From Promethearchaeota archaeon (lineage in GTDB: Archaea; Asgardarchaeota; Lokiarchaeia; Sigynarchaeales; MK-D1): a DNA stretch of 10,993 nt. This document shows positions 1-6,745 of this stretch, one piece after another; the first letter of the stretch is position 1, and the number at the start of each line of letters is the position of its first letter. The position numbers and the translations under genes were made by a program. The stretch covers positions 1-10,993 of the forward strand of contig JAEOTN010000380.1 of assembly GCA_016839865.1 (NCBI GenBank). Direction: 5' to 3'. The notes under the pieces were generated by a model. That model made no database searches. It was not told the DNA's origin and worked only from the letters and a program-made list of their open reading frames with translations.

Positions 1-1
1 A

Positions 2-2836
2 ATGAATCTGGAAATTCAGGAATATCTATTTCCTAAAGAATTTTTGCACTCAATAGATAGTAATGAGCTTATTGCAAAACCAGAAATTCATATATCAGTG
101 AATGGAGACTGTATTCACACCTATCTGAGAAGAAAAAATTCTGATATGTTATTATTTTCGCAAAAATGGAAGAAAATGGTTGATAAACCTCCACGAAAAA
201 AGTCTCGACGACGAGAAAATCTTGCACATCAAAAGGATCAAGGCTATTTTGAAGAGAAATTGAACATACTTTCGTTTTTGGAAGAAAAGGGTTGGGATTG
301 GTTGTACCCATGGATAATACAATCTCAAAATCTCACTAGTGCGAATTTTGCCAGATTATTTGGTCTTAACTCATTGTTTCATCAATGGTTTAAGAATATA
401 CCAAAAAGGGTATCAAAGAAAGCATATTCAGAATGGTGTATTCATTTCGAGGAAATTTATCATGATTCCCAATTGAAAAGCGATCTGTATTGGGCTCAAT
501 ATTATATCGCATTAGTGTGCGAACTGTTGATAGAGGTTTTAGACACTAACTTGGATTTTGAAGAAATGGGAATTAGGGAGTTCTTTCCGACATTTTCACG
601 ACTAATTAATAGATATTTTAGTGAAATTGATTGTGAGAACACTAAGTTATTAAAAATTCTGCTTAAAAAGACGATACGCAGTATTTTTCAATCTTATTCA
701 CCGAAACGGATAGAAGATGTCTTGAATCTTTTTTATCAAGAATTGGTTAGTTTTTCTCGAAGACATACACTTGGGGAATTTTATACTAATGTTGAATTAT
801 CCAAGGAAATGGTAAATGAGGTATATAGAAAGGGAGATTCAGTCTTGGATCCATGCTGTGGTTCAGGAACGTTTCTTCTTGAAGTTTTAGATACAATTAA
901 AGAGAATCCAACAAATATAGATATCCGGTCTCTCTATGGGATAGACATCAATCCATTCTCAATTCTCATTACTAAACTCAATGTAATCCTTGCATTTTTC
1001 GTTCTAAAAAATTCCTCTGGTATGCACCATGAGGATTGGTTGCAAAATTTGCAAATTCTCTTATCTCAAATAACCCAAGATGATTTCCTGTTTGGTAATT
1101 TGCCGAAAAAATTCGATTTAATCATCGGGAATCCCCCTTGGATTGTTATTAACAGTATAAATTCCGAATCCTATAAAGAAAAATTGAAAAAAAAAGCAAG
1201 AGAATTACGAATTTCTACAGATACTCAAAACATTAGTAATTTAGAGATATCCTCATTGTTTATAGAAAAAATAACTCGTTTCCATATGAAAAATGGAAGT
1301 AATTTATTTCTAGTAGTTAGTGCGGGATTGCTCAATGGATCACAAAATGAACGTGTAAGGCTATTCTCCAACTTATGTAAAATTCAAATGTGGATGTTTG
1401 AAAGAGATATTTTTAACGTCCATAATATCTGTATACTAGCAAGCTTTGGAGATGAACCAATTCAAGATAAATACAGAATACAAATTAAAAAGAAAGGTGT
1501 GGATATAAATTCAAAATCGTTTCATACCACATCTACCCATACATATGTTCCAGTTTATTTTGTCCAAGGAGATGATTTCTATAAGTTAAGTGACATGCAT
1601 GATATCACTACATCTAATTGGGGTGTTGGAAGATACATTTTGGAAAAAAGTAGAACTTTACCTGTTAAAAAAAGCATTTATCATGATAATTTTAGGCAAG
1701 GAGCATGTATTGGTCCCAGAAATTTATTATTTATATCTCTTGCACCAACTACCAAGATTCAAAAAATCCAAACAATATTTCCCGATCCCTTGCAAAAATC
1801 AAAGAAATATGGAGGATGGGATTTTAAGGCATATAATTCGGCAGTAACGGAGAAAAAGTATATACATGATGTAGTAAAAAGCACTGAACTAATCCCTTTT
1901 ACCATATTACGGTTTACATATGCGTTTTTACCTCTAAGAAATGACTTCTCGAACGCGACTTTTTTACAAACCCGAAAAAAAGGATTAACCAACCAAGATT
2001 TGAATGAATTATTTGGGGAGGATAATCATGCAAAGAAACATTACTCATATCTACATACCAAATACTCAAAATCCATTAAACCTGGAGGAGCAATCTCCGA
2101 TCTATTTGTAAATATGAACTACAATAATAAATTACTACGAAATAGTCAACAGGAATGCAAAAAAGTAGTGTATAACGGTATAGGAAGCAGAGTAAAAGCC
2201 GCTTTTGTCCAAGAATACACTATTGTTGACAGTTCTTTGTATTATTTTATTCCAAAAACGGTTGTAGAAGCGTATTATTTAATTGGAGTGTTGAATTCTC
2301 AGTTAATTACAGATTTTACCAGATCTATGGGTAGTACGGGTGCAGGAGGTTCACTACGAAATATCCACAAAAATCCGTTGAAATGCAACATTTTGGAGTA
2401 TCGAGGTACTCCTAAACAAAAATTAGTAGCAAAACTAGCCAAAAGTATGGAGACTTATGTAATTGAGTTTTGTGTTGAAATTATTTATGCGTTGGTTCAA
2501 CAAACCTTAAATAAAAGATTATGTCTTAGTTGTGGCTTATTTTTCAATCCGAATTCATCTCATTCATGTAAAGATACAAAAGAACTTCATGAATATGAAA
2601 AAATACTCCAAACATTTACCCGAGAAGAAAAGGCAGAGTTGATGAAAAGAAACATTATACTCAAAATACTGACTCATGAAAGTGTTGATCTACCTCCAAA
2701 CTTAATATTAAAATGCAAAATTCTCTTGGATTTAGTCATAAAACCCAAAACATTACAAAAGCGGTTAGTAAAAGAAGATCTATATAAGAAAAAGATGAAT
2801 GTTCTGGAAGTGGCTGTTAAAGCGTTATGGAAATGA
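2..2836 (+). CDS. Large N6-adenine-type DNA methyltransferase, possibly type IIG restriction-modification
   Basis: Probable S-adenosylmethionine-dependent DNA methylase. Seen: GEFYTN at residues 258-263 (the G-x-[FY]-YTP-like entry motif of HsdM/type IIG methylases), motif I DPCCGSGTF at 283-291, and catalytic motif IV NPPW at 377-380, the gamma-class order. A later part reading LIGVLNSQLI, followed by a Gly-rich loop, resembles the C-terminal target-recognition half of TaqI/Eco57I-type enzymes. The tail has a zinc-ribbon-like cluster C841, C844, H854, C856. At about 944 residues it is far longer than a bare HsdM (about 500) and fits type IIG or a solitary long methylase. I cannot find a PD-(D/E)xK nuclease motif in the first 250 residues, so restriction activity is unproven. 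Only one base precedes the first ATG, so the true start may lie upstream. The stop abuts the stop of the convergent next gene. Confidence 0.82.
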   Translation: MNLEIQEYLFPKEFLHSIDSNELIAKPEIHISVNGDCIHTYLRRKNSDMLLFSQKWKKMVDKPPRKKSRRRENLAHQKDQGYFEEKLNILSFLEEKGWDWLYPWIIQSQNLTSANFARLFGLNSLFHQWFKNIPKRVSKKAYSEWCIHFEEIYHDSQLKSDLYWAQYYIALVCELLIEVLDTNLDFEEMGIREFFPTFSRLINRYFSEIDCENTKLLKILLKKTIRSIFQSYSPKRIEDVLNLFYQELVSFSRRHTLGEFYTNVELSKEMVNEVYRKGDSVLDPCCGSGTFLLEVLDTIKENPTNIDIRSLYGIDINPFSILITKLNVILAFFVLKNSSGMHHEDWLQNLQILLSQITQDDFLFGNLPKKFDLIIGNPPWIVINSINSESYKEKLKKKARELRISTDTQNISNLEISSLFIEKITRFHMKNGSNLFLVVSAGLLNGSQNERVRLFSNLCKIQMWMFERDIFNVHNICILASFGDEPIQDKYRIQIKKKGVDINSKSFHTTSTHTYVPVYFVQGDDFYKLSDMHDITTSNWGVGRYILEKSRTLPVKKSIYHDNFRQGACIGPRNLLFISLAPTTKIQKIQTIFPDPLQKSKKYGGWDFKAYNSAVTEKKYIHDVVKSTELIPFTILRFTYAFLPLRNDFSNATFLQTRKKGLTNQDLNELFGEDNHAKKHYSYLHTKYSKSIKPGGAISDLFVNMNYNNKLLRNSQQECKKVVYNGIGSRVKAAFVQEYTIVDSSLYYFIPKTVVEAYYLIGVLNSQLITDFTRSMGSTGAGGSLRNIHKNPLKCNILEYRGTPKQKLVAKLAKSMETYVIEFCVEIIYALVQQTLNKRLCLSCGLFFNPNSSHSCKDTKELHEYEKILQTFTREEKAELMKRNIILKILTHESVDLPPNLILKCKILLDLVIKPKTLQKRLVKEDLYKKKMNVLEVAVKALWK

Positions 2837-4723
2837 TTATTTACGAATAATTACACCGTAAATATGCATTCCGGTTTGTATCGCATTATCAATTTTGTGA
2901 AATAGGTGTGTCTGTTTATCAAATCGTACTTCACCTTTTTTATTCAGAGTTATTGATGCGATAAACTCATCATTCGCATAAACATCTACATATTGGTTAG
3001 CATGATTTGCACTCGATCTTAGGATTATTGATTTTTTCCCATAGATGATGTAGAATTTAAGAACATCGTGTTCATCTGCACCTATTTTGGATACAAGGTC
3101 TTTTTTTCGAAATTTAGATAATCCATATTCTCCATCATCGTCCCGTCCAGCAAAGGACGAATCAGAATCATCGAAAATATTCATGTCATTTTTCCATGTT
3201 GAGGATTTTTTATGTGAATAGGCATTCTTCTTGTTAGGATATTTCTTGCTTTTACCTGAGGAATAACTATTGGATCTTGTGGAGCGTTTAGTTACTGGAA
3301 TAACTACAATATTTGATCCAAATTCATAGATTTCGTATAATACCTTATTCGATTGATAATCAGAAACTTCAACAACAGGTCGAGATAAATCAGCATCTCG
3401 CATTCCATAAGGAGTTTTTACAGTCATTTCGAGTTTCAATATCTCATGAATTGCACCATTTCGGACTAATACAACAGTGTCTATAATCGAGGGAATTAAA
3501 CCTAATTCAACCCTACGAATAAAACGTTGAATCGCATCCAATGCGGAAGATGCGTGAACGACTCCGATCATACCTACCCCTGCAAGTCGCATATCAGCAA
3601 AGATTTGGAAATCATCAGATGTGCGAATTTCATCAAAGATTGTATAATCAGGACGAACTAAGAGTAAAATATCTGAGGTTTTTTCAAAATCATCCTCTAA
3701 TTCAGTATATTGCGTGATTTCTGGCGGAACTTGAAGGTCTCTGACACTCTCCAGTGTCTTAATTACCTTCTTTTTCTCTAAGTAAAATTGAGCTAGAGCT
3801 GAGATAAATGTTGATTTTCCCGCTCCAGGTCTTCCCGACACCAATATTCCCTCTGCATTTGCTAATCGATCTAAAAGTCTATCATTTAGTGAATAATCAT
3901 CCATTGTCAATTTTACTAGTGGTTTGACTGCGGTGATTTCATGAATGTTTGCAAAGGGTGGTCGACACATGACAATCCGATAATTTCGTAATTGCACTAC
4001 TGTAACTCCCTTTAATTCTTTTTCAATGAAACTTTTTGGATCCGATCTTGCGTCTTTGATGATATTTGACTCTAATTCGACAATTTCCTTACGAGTTAAG
4101 ATTTTATCACCGATTTTTTGTAGCTTAAAACTTCCGGGTTTCCCTTTCTTAGCATAGGGGTGTGATCCGGCTTGAAGATGCACTGACATTGTTTTATCAT
4201 CAAAATATCGATCTAGAGACTTTTCAAAGGGAATTGCAATATCTTTTTGAGGTAAGTACAATGCCGGAATCTGTTCGATAAGAGCAAAATTATATTGGAT
4301 TTTATCTCCACTCAAGAGAGTTGCACCTGTTTCAGATGCATGCTGTCTGATAATTGCATCTAACTCTCCACCTGAATTTAGTTTAATTTGTTCCAATGTA
4401 GGTCTGGTACCATAAGTGATTGCATTTATCGGAAATTCTTGCTCTGATAGCTCAGAAATTCGAGAATTGAGTTGCTTTAACAGTTTTACACCAAATCCAC
4501 CTAGAGATTTGTCTTGATTTGCTTGATTTTCTAGTTCGGCAAGAACTACATGTGAATATACAAATTCAATTGGTGATCCTCTTTCCGTTTCTAGTAAATC
4601 ATACAATTGGTCCGTACCAAGCAATTCGAGCAATTGTCCACTCAAAATCACAGAAGTATCAGGTAAAAACCTATGTTTTTCTGATTTAATTGTTGTCTTA
4701 CTCATTATTCTTTTATCCACCAT
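2837..4723 (-). CDS. PIN-domain / VirB11-PilT-like P-loop ATPase (COG1855 family)
   Basis: Archaeal fusion of an N-terminal PIN (RNase-like) domain to a secretion-type ATPase; the cellular role is not known to me. Seen: PIN acidic residues D22, E63, D122 and D140; a linker with the family phrase VVQLRNYRI near 242-250; Walker A GRPGAGKST 297-305; Walker B-like YTIFDEIR 360-367; His box H390 within the conserved stretch GVVHA. All four PIN acids and the P-loop are intact, so both activities look possible. Residues about 478-546 are Ser/Lys/Asn/Asp-rich and low in complexity. A compact C-terminal beta-rich domain (about 553-628) follows. I expect a KH domain in that middle part in related proteins but see no GxxG KH loop here. 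It lies 27 bp downstream of the EndA-like gene on the same strand. M7 (4705) is a competing start, because a TATA-like box sits about 26 nt before it. Confidence 0.88.
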   Translation of the reverse strand: MVDKRIMSKTTIKSEKHRFLPDTSVILSGQLLELLGTDQLYDLLETERGSPIEFVYSHVVLAELENQANQDKSLGGFGVKLLKQLNSRISELSEQEFPINAITYGTRPTLEQIKLNSGGELDAIIRQHASETGATLLSGDKIQYNFALIEQIPALYLPQKDIAIPFEKSLDRYFDDKTMSVHLQAGSHPYAKKGKPGSFKLQKIGDKILTRKEIVELESNIIKDARSDPKSFIEKELKGVTVVQLRNYRIVMCRPPFANIHEITAVKPLVKLTMDDYSLNDRLLDRLANAEGILVSGRPGAGKSTFISALAQFYLEKKKVIKTLESVRDLQVPPEITQYTELEDDFEKTSDILLLVRPDYTIFDEIRTSDDFQIFADMRLAGVGMIGVVHASSALDAIQRFIRRVELGLIPSIIDTVVLVRNGAIHEILKLEMTVKTPYGMRDADLSRPVVEVSDYQSNKVLYEIYEFGSNIVVIPVTKRSTRSNSYSSGKSKKYPNKKNAYSHKKSSTWKNDMNIFDDSDSSFAGRDDDGEYGLSKFRKKDLVSKIGADEHDVLKFYIIYGKKSIILRSSANHANQYVDVYANDEFIASITLNKKGEVRFDKQTHLFHKIDNAIQTGMHIYGVIIRK

Positions 4724-4726
4724 GAT

Positions 4727-4737
4727 AAGTATAGAAA
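4727..4737 (-). promoter_or_regulatory. TATA-like box before the PIN/ATPase gene
   Basis: Read on the minus strand this is TTTCTATACTT. Its TATA core (4730-4733) is centred about 26 nt before the ATG of residue 7 (4705) but only about 8 nt before the first ATG (4723). Archaeal TATA boxes usually sit about 26 nt before the transcription start, so this spacing would suit a leaderless transcript beginning at M7. Alternatively, GGTGG just inside the longer ORF could act as a Shine-Dalgarno for M7. Promoter strength is unknown; read-through from the upstream EndA-like gene is equally possible. Confidence 0.35.
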
Positions 4738-4750
4738 TTCAACTGGAAAT

Positions 4751-5482
4751 TTATTCGGAAGAATCTTCCAGTGTTTTTATTTTCGTTTCTCTATTCCAGA
4801 TCTCTTCAAACGTGGTAATAGGAGAGAATTTGATCTGTTCCAATTCATAAAATGTGGAATCCCCTAATTTATCAAATATCGCAAGTATGAGTTTTTTACG
4901 GTCACCCAATACTTGGTTCACTAAATTCTCCAATTTTCCAAGAACTACGGGAACACCATCTTTGATGATGAAAAATACGAATTTTGCTGAATCTTTTGCA
5001 AACCGTGCACCCCTTTGAAACACTCGAAATTCTGCAGCACCCCCATATCCAATACGGATAATATAACCACGATGTCGAATATCTCTATACACAATGAATT
5101 TTTGCCATATTTCCGCATCTTCTGCCATAGCTTTTTCTAATAATCCGTCAAATGTAATGGGGGTATTTGTGGATTCTAGAGAAACCTGTAATTTCTCCCG
5201 TTCGATTAAATATAATGCTTCTAACGGATGTAGTAAGATATAAGCAGGGCGCTTATCCACTGTAGCAATATTATCTTTGATTTTAAATTCCCCATTTGAA
5301 TCTTCCACTACTAAATTGAACGAATCTAGTAATGGCTGTTTTTTTTCAGTGTACAAACTTCCATAATATGATTTTTCATAGAATCGTCTGGAGAGGTCTG
5401 TAAAATCTACCCAAATTCCTGCTTGAGGATCAAATGTACCTAGAAGGTCTCCGTCGATGGGGGAAATATTCTCATTTTGCAT
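4751..5482 (-). CDS. tRNA-splicing endonuclease (EndA) family protein, apparently non-catalytic subunit
   Basis: Member of the archaeal tRNA-intron endonuclease family, which cuts the bulge-helix-bulge at intron borders. Seen: the N-terminal domain phrases FYEKSYYG (34-41) and HPLEALYLIEREKLQV (85-100), then the nuclease-fold domain starting YRDIRHRGYIIRIG (132-145) and ending with RKKLILAIFDK (195-205). Active family members use Tyr, His and Lys. Here the Tyr position (FRVY in active enzymes) reads FRVF with F155, and the His position aligns with about S165 in KDSAKF. Only the Lys (K196/K197) remains. This matches the structural beta subunit of alpha-beta heterotetrameric enzymes, so an active partner should exist elsewhere. 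The N-terminal half is somewhat longer than in a typical 180-residue subunit because of an insert around residues 45-78. It is first in a likely two-gene operon with the PIN/ATPase. The family call is firm; loss of activity is inferred from alignment by eye. Confidence 0.87.
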   Translation of the reverse strand: MQNENISPIDGDLLGTFDPQAGIWVDFTDLSRRFYEKSYYGSLYTEKKQPLLDSFNLVVEDSNGEFKIKDNIATVDKRPAYILLHPLEALYLIEREKLQVSLESTNTPITFDGLLEKAMAEDAEIWQKFIVYRDIRHRGYIIRIGYGGAAEFRVFQRGARFAKDSAKFVFFIIKDGVPVVLGKLENLVNQVLGDRKKLILAIFDKLGDSTFYELEQIKFSPITTFEEIWNRETKIKTLEDSSE

Positions 5483-5589
5483 GTAAAAATCAGCATAAAA
5501 CTTTCATAATAAAAAAGGTGATACATGCTGGTAAAGCTGGGAATAGGAATAAAGTTTTTCATTCATGGAAATTTAAAGGATATTCGTAG
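5483..5589. promoter_or_regulatory. Divergent promoter region between EndA-like and hydrogenase protease genes
   Basis: A 107-bp AT-rich spacer separating two divergent start codons, so it should hold both promoters. On the minus strand a TATA-like run (5506-5516) is centred about 29 nt before the EndA ATG with no Shine-Dalgarno, consistent with a leaderless message. On the plus strand AAAGGA ends about 9 nt before the protease ATG and could be a weak ribosome-binding site. A short direct repeat GCTGG-TAAA-GCTGG lies at 5527-5540. AAAACTTT (5497-5504) and AAAGTTTT (5551-5558) are inverted copies of each other. Confidence 0.5.
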
Positions 5590-6189
5590 ATGATCCCAAC
5601 AGAGTTTACAGTTGCCTTGGAACAATTAATACACTCAACAAACCGAGTTTTATTTCTTGGAATCGGAGAAAATCGGATGAGTGATGATGGATTCGGTCAG
5701 TATGTATCATTCCATTTAAGACAGCTGGTAAAAAAGATGAAAATTCCAAAAAAAGTAAAAATCATTAATGGGAAAACTGATTATGTAGAACGAAAGAATG
5801 AAATTTTTGAATTTCGGCCAGATATTCTACTCCTTCTTGATACTTGTCAACCTAATAATAGTTTACAAGTCACACCTGGAATATTGCAATTACATGATGA
5901 ATCTGATTTTATAAACTGGTTGCCATTATCCTCACATGTATTACCAATTCCGGTATTTATCAGTGAGTTGAAATTTTCTCTTCCAAACCTGAAATCCGCC
6001 TTGATTGGAATAGTACCTGTATCAACCGATTACACTGAAGAAGTTTTGCAATACAAACCTGATATTTATTCATTAGATGATTACGAATCTGATCCTGATT
6101 TACCATTTTATGAATTTAATTTAACACCTAAAATCCAAAAGATTGCAGACCAATTAGTTGATTATTTACTGGAAATCCTCAAAAATTAG
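5590..6189 (+). CDS. [NiFe]-hydrogenase maturation protease (HycI/HybD, peptidase A31 family)
   Basis: Endopeptidase that removes the C-terminal tail of the hydrogenase large subunit after nickel insertion, in the cytoplasm. Seen: the N-terminal Rossmann-like motif VLFLGIGENRMSDDGFG (20-36), whose D33 aligns with the metal-sensing acidic residue E16 of E. coli HybD; LLLLDTCQP (80-88), with D84 matching HybD D62; and SSHVLPIPVF (114-123), with H116 matching HybD H93. All three nickel-contacting positions are therefore kept. The SxHxLP wording is closer to HycI than to HybD. At 199 residues it is longer than usual (about 150-165), with an N-terminal lead of about 18 residues and an acidic segment around 160-170 (SLDDYESDPDLP). 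No hydrogenase structural gene lies in the window, so its substrate is elsewhere. AAAGGA upstream supports the ATG at 5590. It is followed after about 50 bp by the HExxH protein on the same strand. Confidence 0.83.
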   Translation: MIPTEFTVALEQLIHSTNRVLFLGIGENRMSDDGFGQYVSFHLRQLVKKMKIPKKVKIINGKTDYVERKNEIFEFRPDILLLLDTCQPNNSLQVTPGILQLHDESDFINWLPLSSHVLPIPVFISELKFSLPNLKSALIGIVPVSTDYTEEVLQYKPDIYSLDDYESDPDLPFYEFNLTPKIQKIADQLVDYLLEILKN

Positions 6190-6211
6190 TTTTAAGTTAA
6201 AAATAATACAC

Positions 6212-6221
6212 CTAAATTTAT
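6212..6221 (+). promoter_or_regulatory. TATA-like box before the HExxH gene
   Basis: CTAAATTTAT is centred about 27 nt before the ATG at 6244, the normal archaeal TATA-to-start distance for a leaderless message. No Shine-Dalgarno is visible. The spacing favours the ATG at 6244 over the in-frame TTG at 6241, and suggests this gene can be transcribed separately from the protease gene upstream. Confidence 0.35.
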
Positions 6222-6243
6222 TCATGTCATATATTATTCATTG

Positions 6244-6741
6244 ATGGATTTTCCGAAACTGTTAAGTGAAACAAAAAACATCTCAGAGATTTTTGATATA
6301 GTTAAAAAAGCAGTGTATGATACAAAGAAACGTCGACGTTCTGGAATAATGCTGGGTTTGGCGGATTTAGGAGAAGGGGGACACCGATGGATCGGAGGAT
6401 ATCATATAATTACTTCAAATGCTATTGTGATGAATTCCCGTCCGATTGAGCATATCAAGAAGCACAATCCTGAACTTCTGAAAGCATATGAGTTCGTCAT
6501 TCTCCTACACGAGTATAATCATACTTTAGGAATTATCAATGAACAGCAATGTAGAGAGATAACCCATGATATCTGCTTAGAGTTATTTGGGTTCAATCAT
6601 CTGGTACCTAAAATGTCCAAAGATATGAGTCAATTTCTACCTTATATTCAAACGGTTGAATATGGATGGACTCCTCCTCAAGATCCTGCAATCTATTATG
6701 TTCGGGGCTTTGACCAATCCAGTGCATCGTACATTGTTTAA
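6244..6741 (+). CDS. Small HExxH zincin-like protein of unknown function
   Basis: Protein of 165 residues; I do not recognise a named family with certainty. Seen: a hydrophobic helix leading into the zinc-protease motif HEYNH (residues 89-93, counting from the ATG), continued as TLGIINEQQCREITH. E100 and E105 lie on the following stretch and could be the third zinc ligand, as in small gluzincins. The wording (HEYxHxLG followed by an acidic residue) resembles archaeal hypothetical proteins I recall with HEYLH motifs, which are uncharacterised. There is no signal peptide or membrane helix, so it is probably cytoplasmic. A basic patch KKRRR lies near residue 30. The frame also contains an in-frame TTG at 6241, but the ATG at 6244 is preferred because of the TATA-like box 27 nt upstream. 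The stop is separated by 4 bp from the stop of the convergent acetyltransferase gene. Whether it cleaves peptides is unknown. Confidence 0.7.
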   Translation: MDFPKLLSETKNISEIFDIVKKAVYDTKKRRRSGIMLGLADLGEGGHRWIGGYHIITSNAIVMNSRPIEHIKKHNPELLKAYEFVILLHEYNHTLGIINEQQCREITHDICLELFGFNHLVPKMSKDMSQFLPYIQTVEYGWTPPQDPAIYYVRGFDQSSASYIV

Positions 6742-6745
6742 GAAC

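Noticed and set aside
5497..5558. Inverted AAAACTTT / AAAGTTTT pair in the divergent promoter region.
   Set aside because: Eight AT-rich bases with a 46-nt spacer are expected by chance in sequence this AT-rich.
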